DNA from: Methylobacterium mesophilicum
GTDB taxonomy: Bacteria; Pseudomonadota; Alphaproteobacteria; Rhizobiales; Beijerinckiaceae
DNA: 64,000 nucleotides
Assembly (NCBI RefSeq): GCF_022179445.1
Contig: NZ_BPQU01000007.1
Coordinates: 1 to 64,000, forward strand
Direction: 5' to 3'
The notes under the pieces were generated by a model. The model ran no database searches. It was not told the DNA's origin and saw only the letters and a program-made list of their open reading frames with translations. Shown here one piece after another: positions 50,769 through 59,620 of the stretch (position 1 is its first letter; every line of letters starts with the position of its first letter). The translations under genes were made by a program, and so were the position numbers.

Positions 50769-52061
50769 ATGACGGATACCAGCCGACAGCACCGCTTCGC
50801 GACCCGGGCCATCCATGCCGGCGCGGCGCCCGACCCCGCCACCGGCGCGCGGGTCCAGCCGATCTACTTCACCAACGGCTTCGTGTTCGATTCCACCGAG
50901 CAGGCGGCGGACATCTTCGCGGGCCGCCGGTCCGGGTTCTCGTATTCGCGGGGGTCGAACCCGACGGTGGCCGCCCTGGAGCGCCGGGTCGCCGACCTGG
51001 AGGGTGCCAAGGCCGGCGTCGCGGTCTCCTCCGGGCAGTCGGCGATGATGCTGGTGCTGATGACCCTGATGAAGAGCGGCGACGCCTACGTGGCTTCGCC
51101 GCGCCTGTTCGGCGGCTCCCTCGGTCTGATGCGGCGCCTCGACGGCCGCTACGACCTGAAGCCGCGCTTCGCCCGCGGCATGCGGCCGGAGGACTTCGAG
51201 GCGGCGATCACGCCGGAATGCCGGGCCATCTTCTGCGAGTCGATCGTGAACCCGTGCGCCTCGGTGGTGGACCTCGACGGGATCGCCGCGGTGGCCCGTC
51301 GCCACGGCCTGCCCCTCGTGGTCGACAACACCCTGGCCTCGCCGGCGCTGATCCGGCCGATCGAGCACGGTGCGGATATCGTCTGGCACTCGACCTCGAA
51401 GTTTCTGAGCGGTTCGGGCCAGACCATCGGCGGCATGATCTGCGATGCCGGCACCTTCGACTGGACCCGGACCAGCGGCTACAACCTGATCACCGAGCCC
51501 TGGCCGGACTACGACGGCCTCGTCCTGACCAAGAGCTTCCCGGAGACGCCGTTCGCGGCGGCCTGCCGGTTCTTCGGCCTGCGTGATCTCGGCCCCGGCC
51601 TGTCGCCGATGAACGCGTTCCTGACCCTGATGGGCATCGAGACCCTGCCGCTGCGCATGGAGCGGCACTGCGCCAACGCGCGGGCGGTCGCGGCCTTCCT
51701 GAAGGACCACCCGGCGGTGGCCTGGGTGAGCTATCCCGGACTGCCGGGCCAGACCGGAGAGGACCTCGCCCGGCGCTACACCCCGCAGGGACCGGGCTCG
51801 ATCTTCACCTTTGCGCTGAAGGGCGGCGAGCCGGCGGCCCTGGCGTTCATCGCCGGGCTCGAACTGATCTCGCACCTCGTCAACATCGGCGAGATCAAAT
51901 CGCTGGCGATCCACCCGTCCTCGACCACGCACCGGCAATTGCCGGAGGGCGAGAAGGCCGCCGCGCAGGTCGGACCCGAGACCGTGCGTCTGTCGATCGG
52001 CCTCGAGAACGAGGCCGACCTGATCGCCGACCTGAAGCAGGCGCTCGACAAGCTCGATTGA
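50769..52061 (+). CDS. metY: O-acetylhomoserine sulfhydrylase-type PLP enzyme
   Basis: A 430-residue Cys/Met-metabolism PLP enzyme forming homocysteine (or methionine precursor) from O-acylhomoserine and sulfide. The PLP lysine is in WHSTSKFLSGSGQTIGG; YSRGSNPTVAALERRVADLEG and PSSTTHRQLP are family hallmarks. Length and the TIGG context suggest MetY, but MetZ, which uses O-succinylhomoserine, cannot be fully excluded. ATG 50769 is chosen by homology; the open frame extends upstream. Confidence 0.85.
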   Translation: MTDTSRQHRFATRAIHAGAAPDPATGARVQPIYFTNGFVFDSTEQAADIFAGRRSGFSYSRGSNPTVAALERRVADLEGAKAGVAVSSGQSAMMLVLMTLMKSGDAYVASPRLFGGSLGLMRRLDGRYDLKPRFARGMRPEDFEAAITPECRAIFCESIVNPCASVVDLDGIAAVARRHGLPLVVDNTLASPALIRPIEHGADIVWHSTSKFLSGSGQTIGGMICDAGTFDWTRTSGYNLITEPWPDYDGLVLTKSFPETPFAAACRFFGLRDLGPGLSPMNAFLTLMGIETLPLRMERHCANARAVAAFLKDHPAVAWVSYPGLPGQTGEDLARRYTPQGPGSIFTFALKGGEPAALAFIAGLELISHLVNIGEIKSLAIHPSSTTHRQLPEGEKAAAQVGPETVRLSIGLENEADLIADLKQALDKLD

Positions 52062-52155
52062 GGGGATTGATTCTTCTGAACCGACGAGAATGCAGGCCCC
52101 TGCCCCGTCAGGGCCACGGTGTTCACACGTCAGCTTGTACAGGCCGCGACCGGCC

Positions 52156-52249
52156 CCCTCTCCCGTGCGGGAGAGGGCTGGGGTGAGGGATGCGCCCTCT
52201 CCGGAAAGACCTGATCCCTCACCCTATCCCTCTCCCGCACGGGAGAGGG
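52156..52249. repeat. Mirror pair of REP-like hairpins
   Basis: Two hairpins with identical arms (CCCTCTCCCG and CGGGAGAGGG) at 52156-52177 and 52228-52249, with GGGTGAGGGA (52181-52190) pairing to TCCCTCACCC (52215-52224) between them. This is the common bacterial dispersed repeat type found between convergent genes, here metY and the thiolase gene. Confidence 0.85.
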
Positions 52250-52343
52250 GACCTGCGCTCCATCCGGCAATGTGTGAAACCGCGGCCCGCACGGGAGCGG
52301 GCGCGAGTGGCGTCCGGTCCTCAACGGCATCTCGGACCTCGGC

Positions 52344-53513
52344 TCAGCGCCGCCGCTCCAGGATCGATACGTAGTTGGCGACCGCCGCACCGCCCATGTT
52401 GAAGATCCCGGCCAGGTTCGCCCCGGGGACCTGCATCTCGCCGGCCTCGCCCATGAGCTGGAGGCAGGCCATCACGTGCATCGAGACGCCCGTGGCGCCG
52501 ACCGGATGGCCCTTGGACTTCAGCCCGCCGGACGGGTTGATCGGCAGCCGGCCGCCCTTCTCGGTCCACCCTTCGCGGACGACGCGGTAACCCTGGCCGG
52601 GCTCGGCCAGCCCCATCGCCTCGTACTCGATGAGTTCTGCGATGGTGAAGCAATCGTGCGTCTCCACGAACGACAGGTCGTCGTTGCCGATTCCGGCCTG
52701 CGCGCGCGCCTTCTCCCAGGCAAGCCGGGCGCCCTTGAACGCGGTCGGATCCCGGCGCGACAGGGGGAGGATGTCGTTGACGTGCGCACGGGCGCGGAAG
52801 CCGATGGCGCGAGCCAGACCCTCGGCGGTCTCGGCATCCGCCACGACGAGGGCGGCGGCGCCATCGGAGATCAGCGAGCAGTCGGTGCGCCGGAGCGGTG
52901 CCGCGACGTAGGGATTTTTGTCCGAAACTTTGTTGCAGAACTCGAAGCCCAGGTCTTTCCTGAGCTGCGCGTAGGGGTTGCCCACACCGTTGCGGTGGTT
53001 CTTGGCGGCGATCCGGGCCAGTTCCTCACTGCGGTCGCCGTAGCGCTGGAAGTAGCCGGCCGCGATCCGGCCGAACACCCCCGCGAAGCCGCCCTCGATG
53101 TCGGCCTCCTCTTTCCGGTAGGAGGCGCCGAGCAGGATGTCGCCGGTCTCGGCCACGGATTTCGCCGTCATCTTCTCGGCGCCGACCACCAGGGCGATCC
53201 GCCCGCGGCCGCTATCGACGAAATCCAGGGCCGCGTAGAGCGCCGCCGAGCCGGTGGCGCAGGCATTCTCCAGATGCGTCGCCGGTGCGTGGGCGAGGCC
53301 CGGTCGATTGAGCGCGACCTGCGATCCCTCGAAACCCTGCTTCGAGAAGCCGGTGTTCATGACACCGACATAGATCCCATCGACCTGGGAATCGTCGATT
53401 CCGGCATGGGCCAGCGCCTCGCCGGACACCCGCGCGATCAGGCCCTCGACATCCGGCTCCTCGAGCTTGCCGAACGGTGTGTGGGCCCAGCCCACGATGC
53501 AGGCGCGCGTCAT
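52344..53513 (-). CDS. Thiolase family acetyl-CoA acyltransferase (SCP-x type)
   Basis: A 389-residue thiolase. ATG 53513 (MTRACIVGWAHTPFG) fits the family; the extra upstream residues do not. The nucleophile cysteine is in ENACATGSAAL, and GGLKSKGHPVGATG carries the base histidine. The VETHDCFTIAELIEYEAMG stretch is typical of the SCP-x-like branch, which works on branched or steroid-type acyl-CoA. It may share a transcript with the dehydratase gene 67 bp upstream. Confidence 0.88.
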   Translation of the reverse strand: MTRACIVGWAHTPFGKLEEPDVEGLIARVSGEALAHAGIDDSQVDGIYVGVMNTGFSKQGFEGSQVALNRPGLAHAPATHLENACATGSAALYAALDFVDSGRGRIALVVGAEKMTAKSVAETGDILLGASYRKEEADIEGGFAGVFGRIAAGYFQRYGDRSEELARIAAKNHRNGVGNPYAQLRKDLGFEFCNKVSDKNPYVAAPLRRTDCSLISDGAAALVVADAETAEGLARAIGFRARAHVNDILPLSRRDPTAFKGARLAWEKARAQAGIGNDDLSFVETHDCFTIAELIEYEAMGLAEPGQGYRVVREGWTEKGGRLPINPSGGLKSKGHPVGATGVSMHVMACLQLMGEAGEMQVPGANLAGIFNMGGAAVANYVSILERRR

Positions 53514-53580
53514 GCTCTTCGACTCCTCCCGATTCTTCACCGGACGATGGCCCTGGGGCGCCCGAGGATCAAGCCGCGTG

Positions 53581-55299
53581 TCAGCCGGGCTCGCCGTCGC
53601 CGATCAGGAAGTCGAAGTCGCACCCCTCCGGCGCCTGGGTGACGGTGCGCCGGTAGAGCGCCTTGTAGCCGCGCTTGGGTGCCGGCGGCGGTCGATGGTC
53701 CGCGAGGCGGCGGGCGATCTCGGTCTCGTCCACCAGTAGGTCGATCCGCTTGTCGCGGATCGACAGGCGGATCCGGTCGCCGTCGCGCACGGCTCCGAGC
53801 GGGCCGCCGATGGCCGCCTCCGGGGCGATGTGCAGCACGATCGACCCGAAGGCGGTGCCGGACATTCGCGCGTCCGAGATCCGCACCATGTCCTTCACCC
53901 CCGCCCGGGCGAGCTTTTTCGGGATCGGCAGGTAGCCGGCCTCGGGCATGCCGGCGGCGTGCGGCCCGGCATTCTGAAGCACAAGCACGTCGCCCGGCGC
54001 CACGTCGAGATCCGGGTCGTCGATGCGGCGGCTCAGGTCTTCGAGGCCGGTGAACACCACCGCCCGCCCCTCGGATTCGAACAGCTCGGGCGTCGCGGCG
54101 GCGCGCTTGAAGATCGCTCCGTCCGGGGCGAGGTTGCCGCTCAGCGCCACCAGGCCGCCCACCGGCGAGACCGGATCGTCGAAGGCTCGGATCACCGCCC
54201 GGTCGACCCAGCCGGCCGGCTCGTCCAGTCGCTCGGCCAGGGTGCGGCCCTCCACGTCCACGGTGTCGAGGTGCAGGAGCGGGCGCAGTTCCCGCAGCAG
54301 CGCGCCCATGCCGCCGGCGGCGTGGAAATCCTCCATGTAGCCTTCGCCCACGGGCTTCAGGTCGACCAGCACCGGGGTCTCGTCCGAGATGGCGTTGAAG
54401 CGCCCGGACGGGATGCGGATGCCGAGGCGCCCGGCGATGGCCGTGAGGTGCACGATGGCGTTGGTGGAGCCCGACACCGCCATCAGGACCCGGATCGCGT
54501 TCTCGACAGATTTCTCCGTGATGACCTGCGCCGGGGTGATCTTGGTCTGAATCAGCCGCACCGCGGCGCGTCCGGTCTCCTCGGCGGCCACCAGGCGGTC
54601 CGAATGCACGGCTGGGATCGCAGCGGTCCCGGGCAGCGACATGCCGAGCGCCTCGGCAATGCAGGCCATGGTCGACGCCGTGCCCATCACCGCGCAGGTG
54701 CCGGCCGTGACCGAGAGCCTTCCCTCGACCTCGGCGATCTCCTCCGCATCCACCGTGCCGGCCCGGTACTTGGCCCAGAAGCCCCGGCAATCCGTGCAGG
54801 CTCCGAGCCGCTGGCCGCGATGGCGGCCGGTGGACATCGGGCCGGTCACGACTTGGATCGCCGGCAGGCCGGCCGAGGCCGCCCCCATGAGCTGGGCCGG
54901 CACGGTCTTGTCGCAACCGCCGATCAGGACCACCGCATCCATCGGCTGGGCCTGGATCATCTCCTCCGTGTCCATGGCCATGAGGTTGCGGTACATCATG
55001 CTGGTCGGATTGAGGAAAACCTCTCCGAGCGACACGGTCGGGAACGGCATCGGCAAGGCCCCGGCAGCCAGCACCCCGCGGGAGACCGCCTCCACGAGTT
55101 CCGGCATGCCGCGATGGCAATTGTTGAATCCGGACGGCGTCATGGCGATGCCGACCACCGGCTTGTCGAGGAGCGTGCGCGAGATGCCCATGGACCGGGC
55201 GAAGGAGCGGCGCAGGTAGCGGGCGAAATCGCGGTCGCCGTAATTGGTCAGACCCCGGTCGAGGCCGTGGGGTTCGGCGGTGACGGCGTCTTCGCTCAT
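53581..55299 (-). CDS. IlvD/Edd family dehydratase
   Basis: A 572-residue Fe-S dehydratase acting on sugar acids or dihydroxy acids. The three cluster cysteines appear in FNNCHRGM, IGGCDKTVPA and AGTCAVMGTASTM, the pattern of the [2Fe-2S] sugar-acid dehydratase branch (L-arabonate type). The PILFESEGR-like region and SDARMSGTAFG near the C-terminus are family signatures. The true substrate is undetermined: amino-acid IlvD and sugar-acid dehydratases look alike, but the length favours a sugar acid. Confidence 0.88.
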   Translation of the reverse strand: MSEDAVTAEPHGLDRGLTNYGDRDFARYLRRSFARSMGISRTLLDKPVVGIAMTPSGFNNCHRGMPELVEAVSRGVLAAGALPMPFPTVSLGEVFLNPTSMMYRNLMAMDTEEMIQAQPMDAVVLIGGCDKTVPAQLMGAASAGLPAIQVVTGPMSTGRHRGQRLGACTDCRGFWAKYRAGTVDAEEIAEVEGRLSVTAGTCAVMGTASTMACIAEALGMSLPGTAAIPAVHSDRLVAAEETGRAAVRLIQTKITPAQVITEKSVENAIRVLMAVSGSTNAIVHLTAIAGRLGIRIPSGRFNAISDETPVLVDLKPVGEGYMEDFHAAGGMGALLRELRPLLHLDTVDVEGRTLAERLDEPAGWVDRAVIRAFDDPVSPVGGLVALSGNLAPDGAIFKRAAATPELFESEGRAVVFTGLEDLSRRIDDPDLDVAPGDVLVLQNAGPHAAGMPEAGYLPIPKKLARAGVKDMVRISDARMSGTAFGSIVLHIAPEAAIGGPLGAVRDGDRIRLSIRDKRIDLLVDETEIARRLADHRPPPAPKRGYKALYRRTVTQAPEGCDFDFLIGDGEPG

Positions 55300-55327
55300 C
55301 GCTTCGATTCCTGAGACGGGTTTCTGC

Positions 55328-55417
55328 TCAGCGCAGGTGAAACGCGATCCAGGCGACCGCGCCGAATACCGCGGCGGTGATCAACCATTGCGCGAATACG
55401 CGATAGCGGATTCTCAC
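55328..55417 (-). CDS. 29-residue membrane microprotein coupled to the Nudix gene
   Basis: GTG 55417 lies inside the end of the Nudix gene (overlap GTGA), giving 29 residues: basic RIRYRVFAQW then a single helix LITAAVFGAVAWIAFHL and Arg. The start overlap is of the kind that couples translation. It is too short to classify; it may anchor or regulate, or may be a chance frame. Confidence 0.5.
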   Translation of the reverse strand: MRIRYRVFAQWLITAAVFGAVAWIAFHLR

Positions 55418-55983
55418 GCCGCGAAAAGCTCCGGATGGCGGGCACGCAGCGCCAGGACCAGCGTCAGCGTCTTGAGGTCGGTGAGTTCGGCCCGGTCCGC
55501 CATCCCGGCGAGGTCCGCGAGCGGCATTTCCACGATCCGGATGTTCTCGTGCTCGCCTTCGGCGCCGCCACCGTCCTCGGCGCGGTCGGCCTTGCCGTAG
55601 GGGGCGAGGTAGAGATGCAGCTTTTCCGTGGTCAAGCTGGCGCAGGAATAGGTCGCGCCGACGAATTCGAGCGCGTGCAGGCGCAAACCGACCTCCTCCA
55701 AAACCTCCCGGCGGCCGTTCTCCTCCGGGCTGCCGTCGTCGATGAGGCCGGCCGGGGCTTCCATTTGCATCTGCTCGCCGGCCGCGAACAGGGGCGGCAC
55801 CCGCAGCTCCCGCACCAGCGTGGCGACCCGCCGCTCCGGATCGTAGGGCAGGACGCCCACCGAGTTGCCGTGATCCTCGATCTCGCGCTCGACCACGGCG
55901 CCGTCGGCGAGACGCACCTTCGCGACCCCGAATCGGCTCCAGCCCTCGTGGATGAACCGGACGTCCAGGATTTCGGCTTTCAT
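55414..55983 (-). CDS. Nudix hydrolase (ADP-sugar/NudK-like)
   Basis: A 189-residue pyrophosphohydrolase, probably acting on nucleoside diphosphate sugars. The Nudix core is REVLEEVGL near residue 92, preceded by MEAPAGLIDDG, as in NudK/ADP-ribose pyrophosphatases; the first Nudix glutamate position deviates, as in that subfamily. The C-terminal part includes ENIRIVEMPLADL. It is followed, overlapping, by the small membrane ORF. Confidence 0.88.
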   Translation of the reverse strand: MKAEILDVRFIHEGWSRFGVAKVRLADGAVVEREIEDHGNSVGVLPYDPERRVATLVRELRVPPLFAAGEQMQMEAPAGLIDDGSPEENGRREVLEEVGLRLHALEFVGATYSCASLTTEKLHLYLAPYGKADRAEDGGGAEGEHENIRIVEMPLADLAGMADRAELTDLKTLTLVLALRARHPELFAA

Positions 55984-56161
55984 GACGTATCCCCGCCCGC
56001 TGGGCCGCCACGCGGCACAGAAGGCCCTACACCAGGATGGGCAATCCGGTTCCGACGGAGGTCCTGCGCACGCGACGTTCTAGCATGGCGGCTTTCGGCC
56101 GACACGCGCTCCAGCCGCTCGCGGCTCGACCTGGTGCGCTAGCGCTGTCTGCGGAAGAAAA

Positions 56162-56236
56162 TGGTGCCGGAGGAGGGATTTGAACCCCCGACCTTCGCTT
56201 TACGAAAGCGCTGCTCTACCACTGAGCTACACCGGC
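56162..56236 (-). tRNA. tRNA-Thr (CGT anticodon)
   Basis: A full cloverleaf on the bottom strand with encoded CCA. D stem GCTC/GAGC, anticodon loop TTCGTAA (anticodon CGT, reading ACG), T arm GGGGG-TTCAAAT-CCCTC and seven acceptor pairs with a U-U mismatch at position 6:67. The first anticodon-stem pair is G-A. The discriminator base is A. Confidence 0.93.
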
Positions 56237-56384
56237 AACCGGCGAGATCGGCGCACCGATCCCGAACCTCTGTCCCAAGCGCCCCAAGGGCGGTTCGAGC
56301 TAGGCTCCCGTGACGGTTTGCGCCGTCCCGGACGTGGCAGGCTCATAGCGGTCCGACCGGCGCAAGGCAAGGCCGATGGCGCCG

Positions 56385-57542
56385 TCAGAGACGCGGGTCG
56401 GCGGCGAGTTCGTCCAGCAGGAACGCCCGCACCTCCCCCCGGTCGATCCCGGGGGCGATGTAGCTCTGGCCGATGCCGCGGGCGAGGATGAAGGTCAGGG
56501 CGCCGTCGCGGACCTTCTTGTCCTGGGCCATCGCGTCGAGGATGGCGTCGGCGTCGCCGCATCCGCCCGGGACCGCCTGGAGGCGTGTCGGCAGGCCGGC
56601 GAGCGCCAGGTGGTTGGCGACGCGGCCGGCATCCTGGCCCGCGCACAGCCCGAGCCGGGCCGAGAACCGATATGCCAGGGCGAGACCGATCGCGACGCCC
56701 TCCCCGTGGACGAGCCGGGCCGACTCGTAGCCGGTGAGCCGCTCCAGGGCGTGCCCGAACGTGTGCCCGAGGTTGAGCAGCGCGCGCTCGCCGTCCTCCC
56801 GCTCGTCCCGGGTCACCACGCCGGCCTTGGCCCGACAGCACGCGGCGACGGCCTCGTCACGCTCGGGACCGCCCGAGAAGATCCCGCGCCAGTTGGCCTC
56901 GCACCAGTCGAAGAAGCCGGCATCGGCGATCAGCCCGTATTTGGCGACCTCGGCGTAGCCGGCGCGCATCTCGCGCTCGGACAGGGTGTCGAGCGCCGCC
57001 GTGTCGGCCAGAACCAGGCGCGGCTGATGGAAGGCGCCGATCAGGTTCTTGCCGAGCGGCGCGTTGATCCCGGTCTTTCCGCCCACCGAGGAATCGACCT
57101 GGGCGAGCAGGCTGGTCGGGACCTGCACGAAGCGTACGCCCCGGCGCAGGGTGGCAGCCGCGAAACCGGCGAGATCCCCGACCACGCCGCCCCCGAGGGC
57201 GACCACGAGATCGCCGCGTTCGACCTTCAGCGCCAGCAGGCCGTCGCAGACTTGCGCGTAGCCCGCGTAGGATTTCGAGCTTTCGCCGGGCGCCACCGTG
57301 ACGAAACCGGCGTTCAGGCCCGCCCGCTCCAGGCTCTTGCGCAGCCGTTCGCCATAAAGCGCCCCGACATTCTCGTCGGTGACGATCGCCGCCCGCCGGC
57401 CCCCGAGGGCGGCCACCTGCGCGCCGGCCGTCTCGATCAGGCCACGCCCGATCAGGATGTCGTAGTCGCGCCCGGCATCGAGGGGCACGTGGACCGTCAG
57501 GGGAACCGGTTGGGTCGATGGCTCGGTCACGGACAGGCTCAC
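56385..57542 (-). CDS. aroB: 3-dehydroquinate synthase
   Basis: Second enzyme of the shikimate pathway, which makes 3-dehydroquinate from DAHP with NAD and zinc. The 385-residue protein shows DLVVALGGGVVGDLAGFAAATLRRG, the SSVGGKTGINAPLGKNLIG block, and LNLGHTFGHALE with the zinc-binding histidines. The start is 7 bp from the end of aroK, so the two form an operon. Confidence 0.97.
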   Translation of the reverse strand: MSLSVTEPSTQPVPLTVHVPLDAGRDYDILIGRGLIETAGAQVAALGGRRAAIVTDENVGALYGERLRKSLERAGLNAGFVTVAPGESSKSYAGYAQVCDGLLALKVERGDLVVALGGGVVGDLAGFAAATLRRGVRFVQVPTSLLAQVDSSVGGKTGINAPLGKNLIGAFHQPRLVLADTAALDTLSEREMRAGYAEVAKYGLIADAGFFDWCEANWRGIFSGGPERDEAVAACCRAKAGVVTRDEREDGERALLNLGHTFGHALERLTGYESARLVHGEGVAIGLALAYRFSARLGLCAGQDAGRVANHLALAGLPTRLQAVPGGCGDADAILDAMAQDKKVRDGALTFILARGIGQSYIAPGIDRGEVRAFLLDELAADPRL

Positions 57543-57549
57543 TTGGCGG

Positions 57550-58149
57550 TCATTGGGCGGCGATGGGGCGCGGGGCGGCGGCGTTCATGTGGGCGTCCAG
57601 CGCCTCCAGCACGTCCTGGACGACCCGGTCGTGCGAGACCTCCCGGGAGATCACCACCACGTCGGCGGCCGCGTAGACCGGGTGGCGGACTGCCATCAGG
57701 TCGCGCATCGTCGCCTCGGGATCGTCGGTGTGGAGCAGGGGCCTGTTGCCGCGCTTGCGCACCCGCCGCATCAGCACGTCGAGATCGGCCTTCAACCAGA
57801 CCGAGATGGCGGATTCCCGGATGCGCACCCGCGTCGCCTCGCGCAGGTAGGCGCCGCCGCCGGTGGCCAGCACGAGGGGGCCGGCGCGCAGCAGACGCGA
57901 GATCACCCGCTCCTCGCCGTCGCGGAAGCTCGGCTCGCCGTAGATCGCGAAGATATCGGGGATGGTCAGGCCGGCCGCAGCCTCGATCTCGCTGTCGGCA
58001 TCCTTGAAGATCAGCCCGAGCCGGCTGGCGAGGCGCCGGCCGACCGTGCTCTTGCCCGCCCCCATCAAGCCGACGAGCACGATCGAGCGCAGGCCCAGCG
58101 CCCGGCGCAGGCGCGCCTCGATCGGTTCACCGACGTCTTCTTCGCTCAT
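57550..58149 (-). CDS. aroK: Shikimate kinase
   Basis: Phosphorylates shikimate at the 3-hydroxyl. The P-loop is GLMGAGKSTVG, with the shikimate-binding DADSEIE and FRDGEERV segments and ATGGGAYL, then RPLL of the lid. Start 58149 (MSEED) gives 199 residues; ATG 58161 would add four. It is the upstream partner of aroB. Confidence 0.96.
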   Translation of the reverse strand: MSEEDVGEPIEARLRRALGLRSIVLVGLMGAGKSTVGRRLASRLGLIFKDADSEIEAAAGLTIPDIFAIYGEPSFRDGEERVISRLLRAGPLVLATGGGAYLREATRVRIRESAISVWLKADLDVLMRRVRKRGNRPLLHTDDPEATMRDLMAVRHPVYAAADVVVISREVSHDRVVQDVLEALDAHMNAAAPRPIAAQ

Positions 58150-58405
58150 CGACGGCAGCATCGCATGGTCGTGGCGTCTCCGGCTCCCTGACGCCGCCCC
58201 GTGCGCGCCTCGCTGGGGGGCTTCCAATCCTGTGCCAGGCTCTTAGCGCGATTCAAGCGGCCTGCGAAACGCATCGCTGTGTCCTTACAGGCCTTGTCAG
58301 CGCCGTGATCGCATGATGGAAACCGAGCCTTCGCGACATTTCGGGGGAGATTTCCGCGCGCTCCCTCCCCGCCGACTGCGCTCGTCTGCCCGAGGTTCGA
58401 CCGAC

Positions 58406-58558
58406 GTGCCGACCCTGTTCCGTTTCTTCGCTACCCTCGCGATCCTGGCCGGCCTCGTCTTCGCGGCGATGTTCGCGCTGGCGAACTTCGTGGTGCCGAC
58501 CCCCCGGGAGATGACCGTGACCATCCCGGCCTCGAAGCTCCAACCGGGCAGCCGTTGA
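58406..58558 (+). CDS. Small membrane protein ahead of xerD
   Basis: A 50-residue protein from GTG 58406, with a hydrophobic helix (FRFFATLAILAGLVFAAMFALANFV) followed by a short extracytoplasmic tail, PTPREMTVTIPASKL. Its stop TGA overlaps the TTG start of xerD. A small ORF of this kind ahead of xerD is common in Hyphomicrobiales as I recall. Function unknown. The longer upstream frame has no support. Confidence 0.65.
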   Translation: MPTLFRFFATLAILAGLVFAAMFALANFVVPTPREMTVTIPASKLQPGSR

Positions 58559-59496
58559 GCGCGGCGGTCGCCGGCGGCGCGGCTCCGCCTCCGTCCCCGG
58601 AGGTCGCCGCCTATCTCGACATGCTGGCCGCCGAGCGCGGTGCCGGCGCCAACACGCTGGCCGCCTACCGGCGCGACCTCGACGACTACCTCGCCTATCT
58701 CAAGCGCGCGGGCATCCCGCTCGAAGAGGCCGACACCCAAAGCCTCCGGGCCTTCGTCGCCGACCTGGAGACACGGGGGTTGATGGCGTCGTCGGCGGCG
58801 CGGCGCCTGTCGTGCGTGCGCGGCTTCCACAAGTTTCTCTACGCTGAGGGATACGCCGAAGCCGATCCGAGCGTCGCGGTTTCGGGACCGCGCCGGGGCC
58901 GCACGCTGCCGAAGGTGCTGTCGATCGCCGAGGTGGACGGCCTGCTGGCCACCGCCCATGCGGCGGCCTCCGCCGACGAGCAGCCCGGTCCGGCGCGCCG
59001 GGCCCGCCGGATGGTTTGCCTGCTCGAGCTTCTCTATGCGACGGGCCTGCGCGTCTCGGAACTCGTCGCCCTCCCGCGCACCGCGGGCGCCACCCGTGAG
59101 CGCTACCTGTTCATCAAGGGCAAGGGCGGCCGAGAGCGGCTCGTCCCGCTGACCGAGGCGTCCAGGGCCGCGATGACCGCCCACCTCGCCGCGGTGCCGG
59201 AGGAGTCCCCGTGGCTGTTTCCCGCCGACAGCGACAGCGGCCACCTCACCCGGCAGGCCTTCGCCCGGGACCTCAAGGCCGTGGCGCTGGCGGCGGGCTT
59301 GCGCCCAGACCGCGTCAGCCCGCACGTCCTGCGCCACGCCTTCGCCAGTCATCTGCTGCAGAACGGGGCCGATCTGCGCATCGTCCAGGAGTTGCTCGGT
59401 CACGCCGATATCTCGACGACGCAGATCTACACGCATGTCCTCGATGAACGCCTGAAAGCGATGGTACGAGATCTGCACCCATTGATGGATGGCTGA
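58555..59496 (+). CDS. xerD: Tyrosine recombinase XerD
   Basis: Resolves chromosome dimers at dif with XerC at the septum under FtsK control. The 313-residue protein starts at TTG 58555, overlapping the preceding ORF by 4 bp (TTGA). The catalytic residues are all visible: Arg in ATGLRVSELV, Lys in KGKGGRER, His-x-x-Arg in HVLRHAFASHLL, His in LGHADIS and Tyr in TQIYTHV. The core SAM-like domain precedes them. Confidence 0.95.
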   Translation: MSAAVAGGAAPPPSPEVAAYLDMLAAERGAGANTLAAYRRDLDDYLAYLKRAGIPLEEADTQSLRAFVADLETRGLMASSAARRLSCVRGFHKFLYAEGYAEADPSVAVSGPRRGRTLPKVLSIAEVDGLLATAHAAASADEQPGPARRARRMVCLLELLYATGLRVSELVALPRTAGATRERYLFIKGKGGRERLVPLTEASRAAMTAHLAAVPEESPWLFPADSDSGHLTRQAFARDLKAVALAAGLRPDRVSPHVLRHAFASHLLQNGADLRIVQELLGHADISTTQIYTHVLDERLKAMVRDLHPLMDG

Positions 59497-59620
59497 ACGT
59501 CGCAGAGGATCTGTGGCACGTCCGCGGTCCACGAGAATTGTACAGGTTTGACGAACTGACTAAGAGTGCCCTTCGGCATACCGGTACGATAGGCCGCCTT
59601 TACCAGAGAGAGTCCATCCC

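Noticed and set aside
56162..56236. tRNA-Thr as an integration site
   Set aside because: Genes on both sides are core genome and I noticed no repeated tRNA 3' end nearby.
58555..59496. Tyrosine recombinase as a sign of a prophage or integron
   Set aside because: Full XerD signature and the aroK/aroB neighbourhood mark it as the chromosomal dimer-resolution enzyme; no att-like duplicated tRNA end was noticed.
59533..59550. OhrR operator upstream of ohrR
   Set aside because: Only one arm (AATTGTACA-like) is present; the matching half is missing, so it was not listed as a feature.
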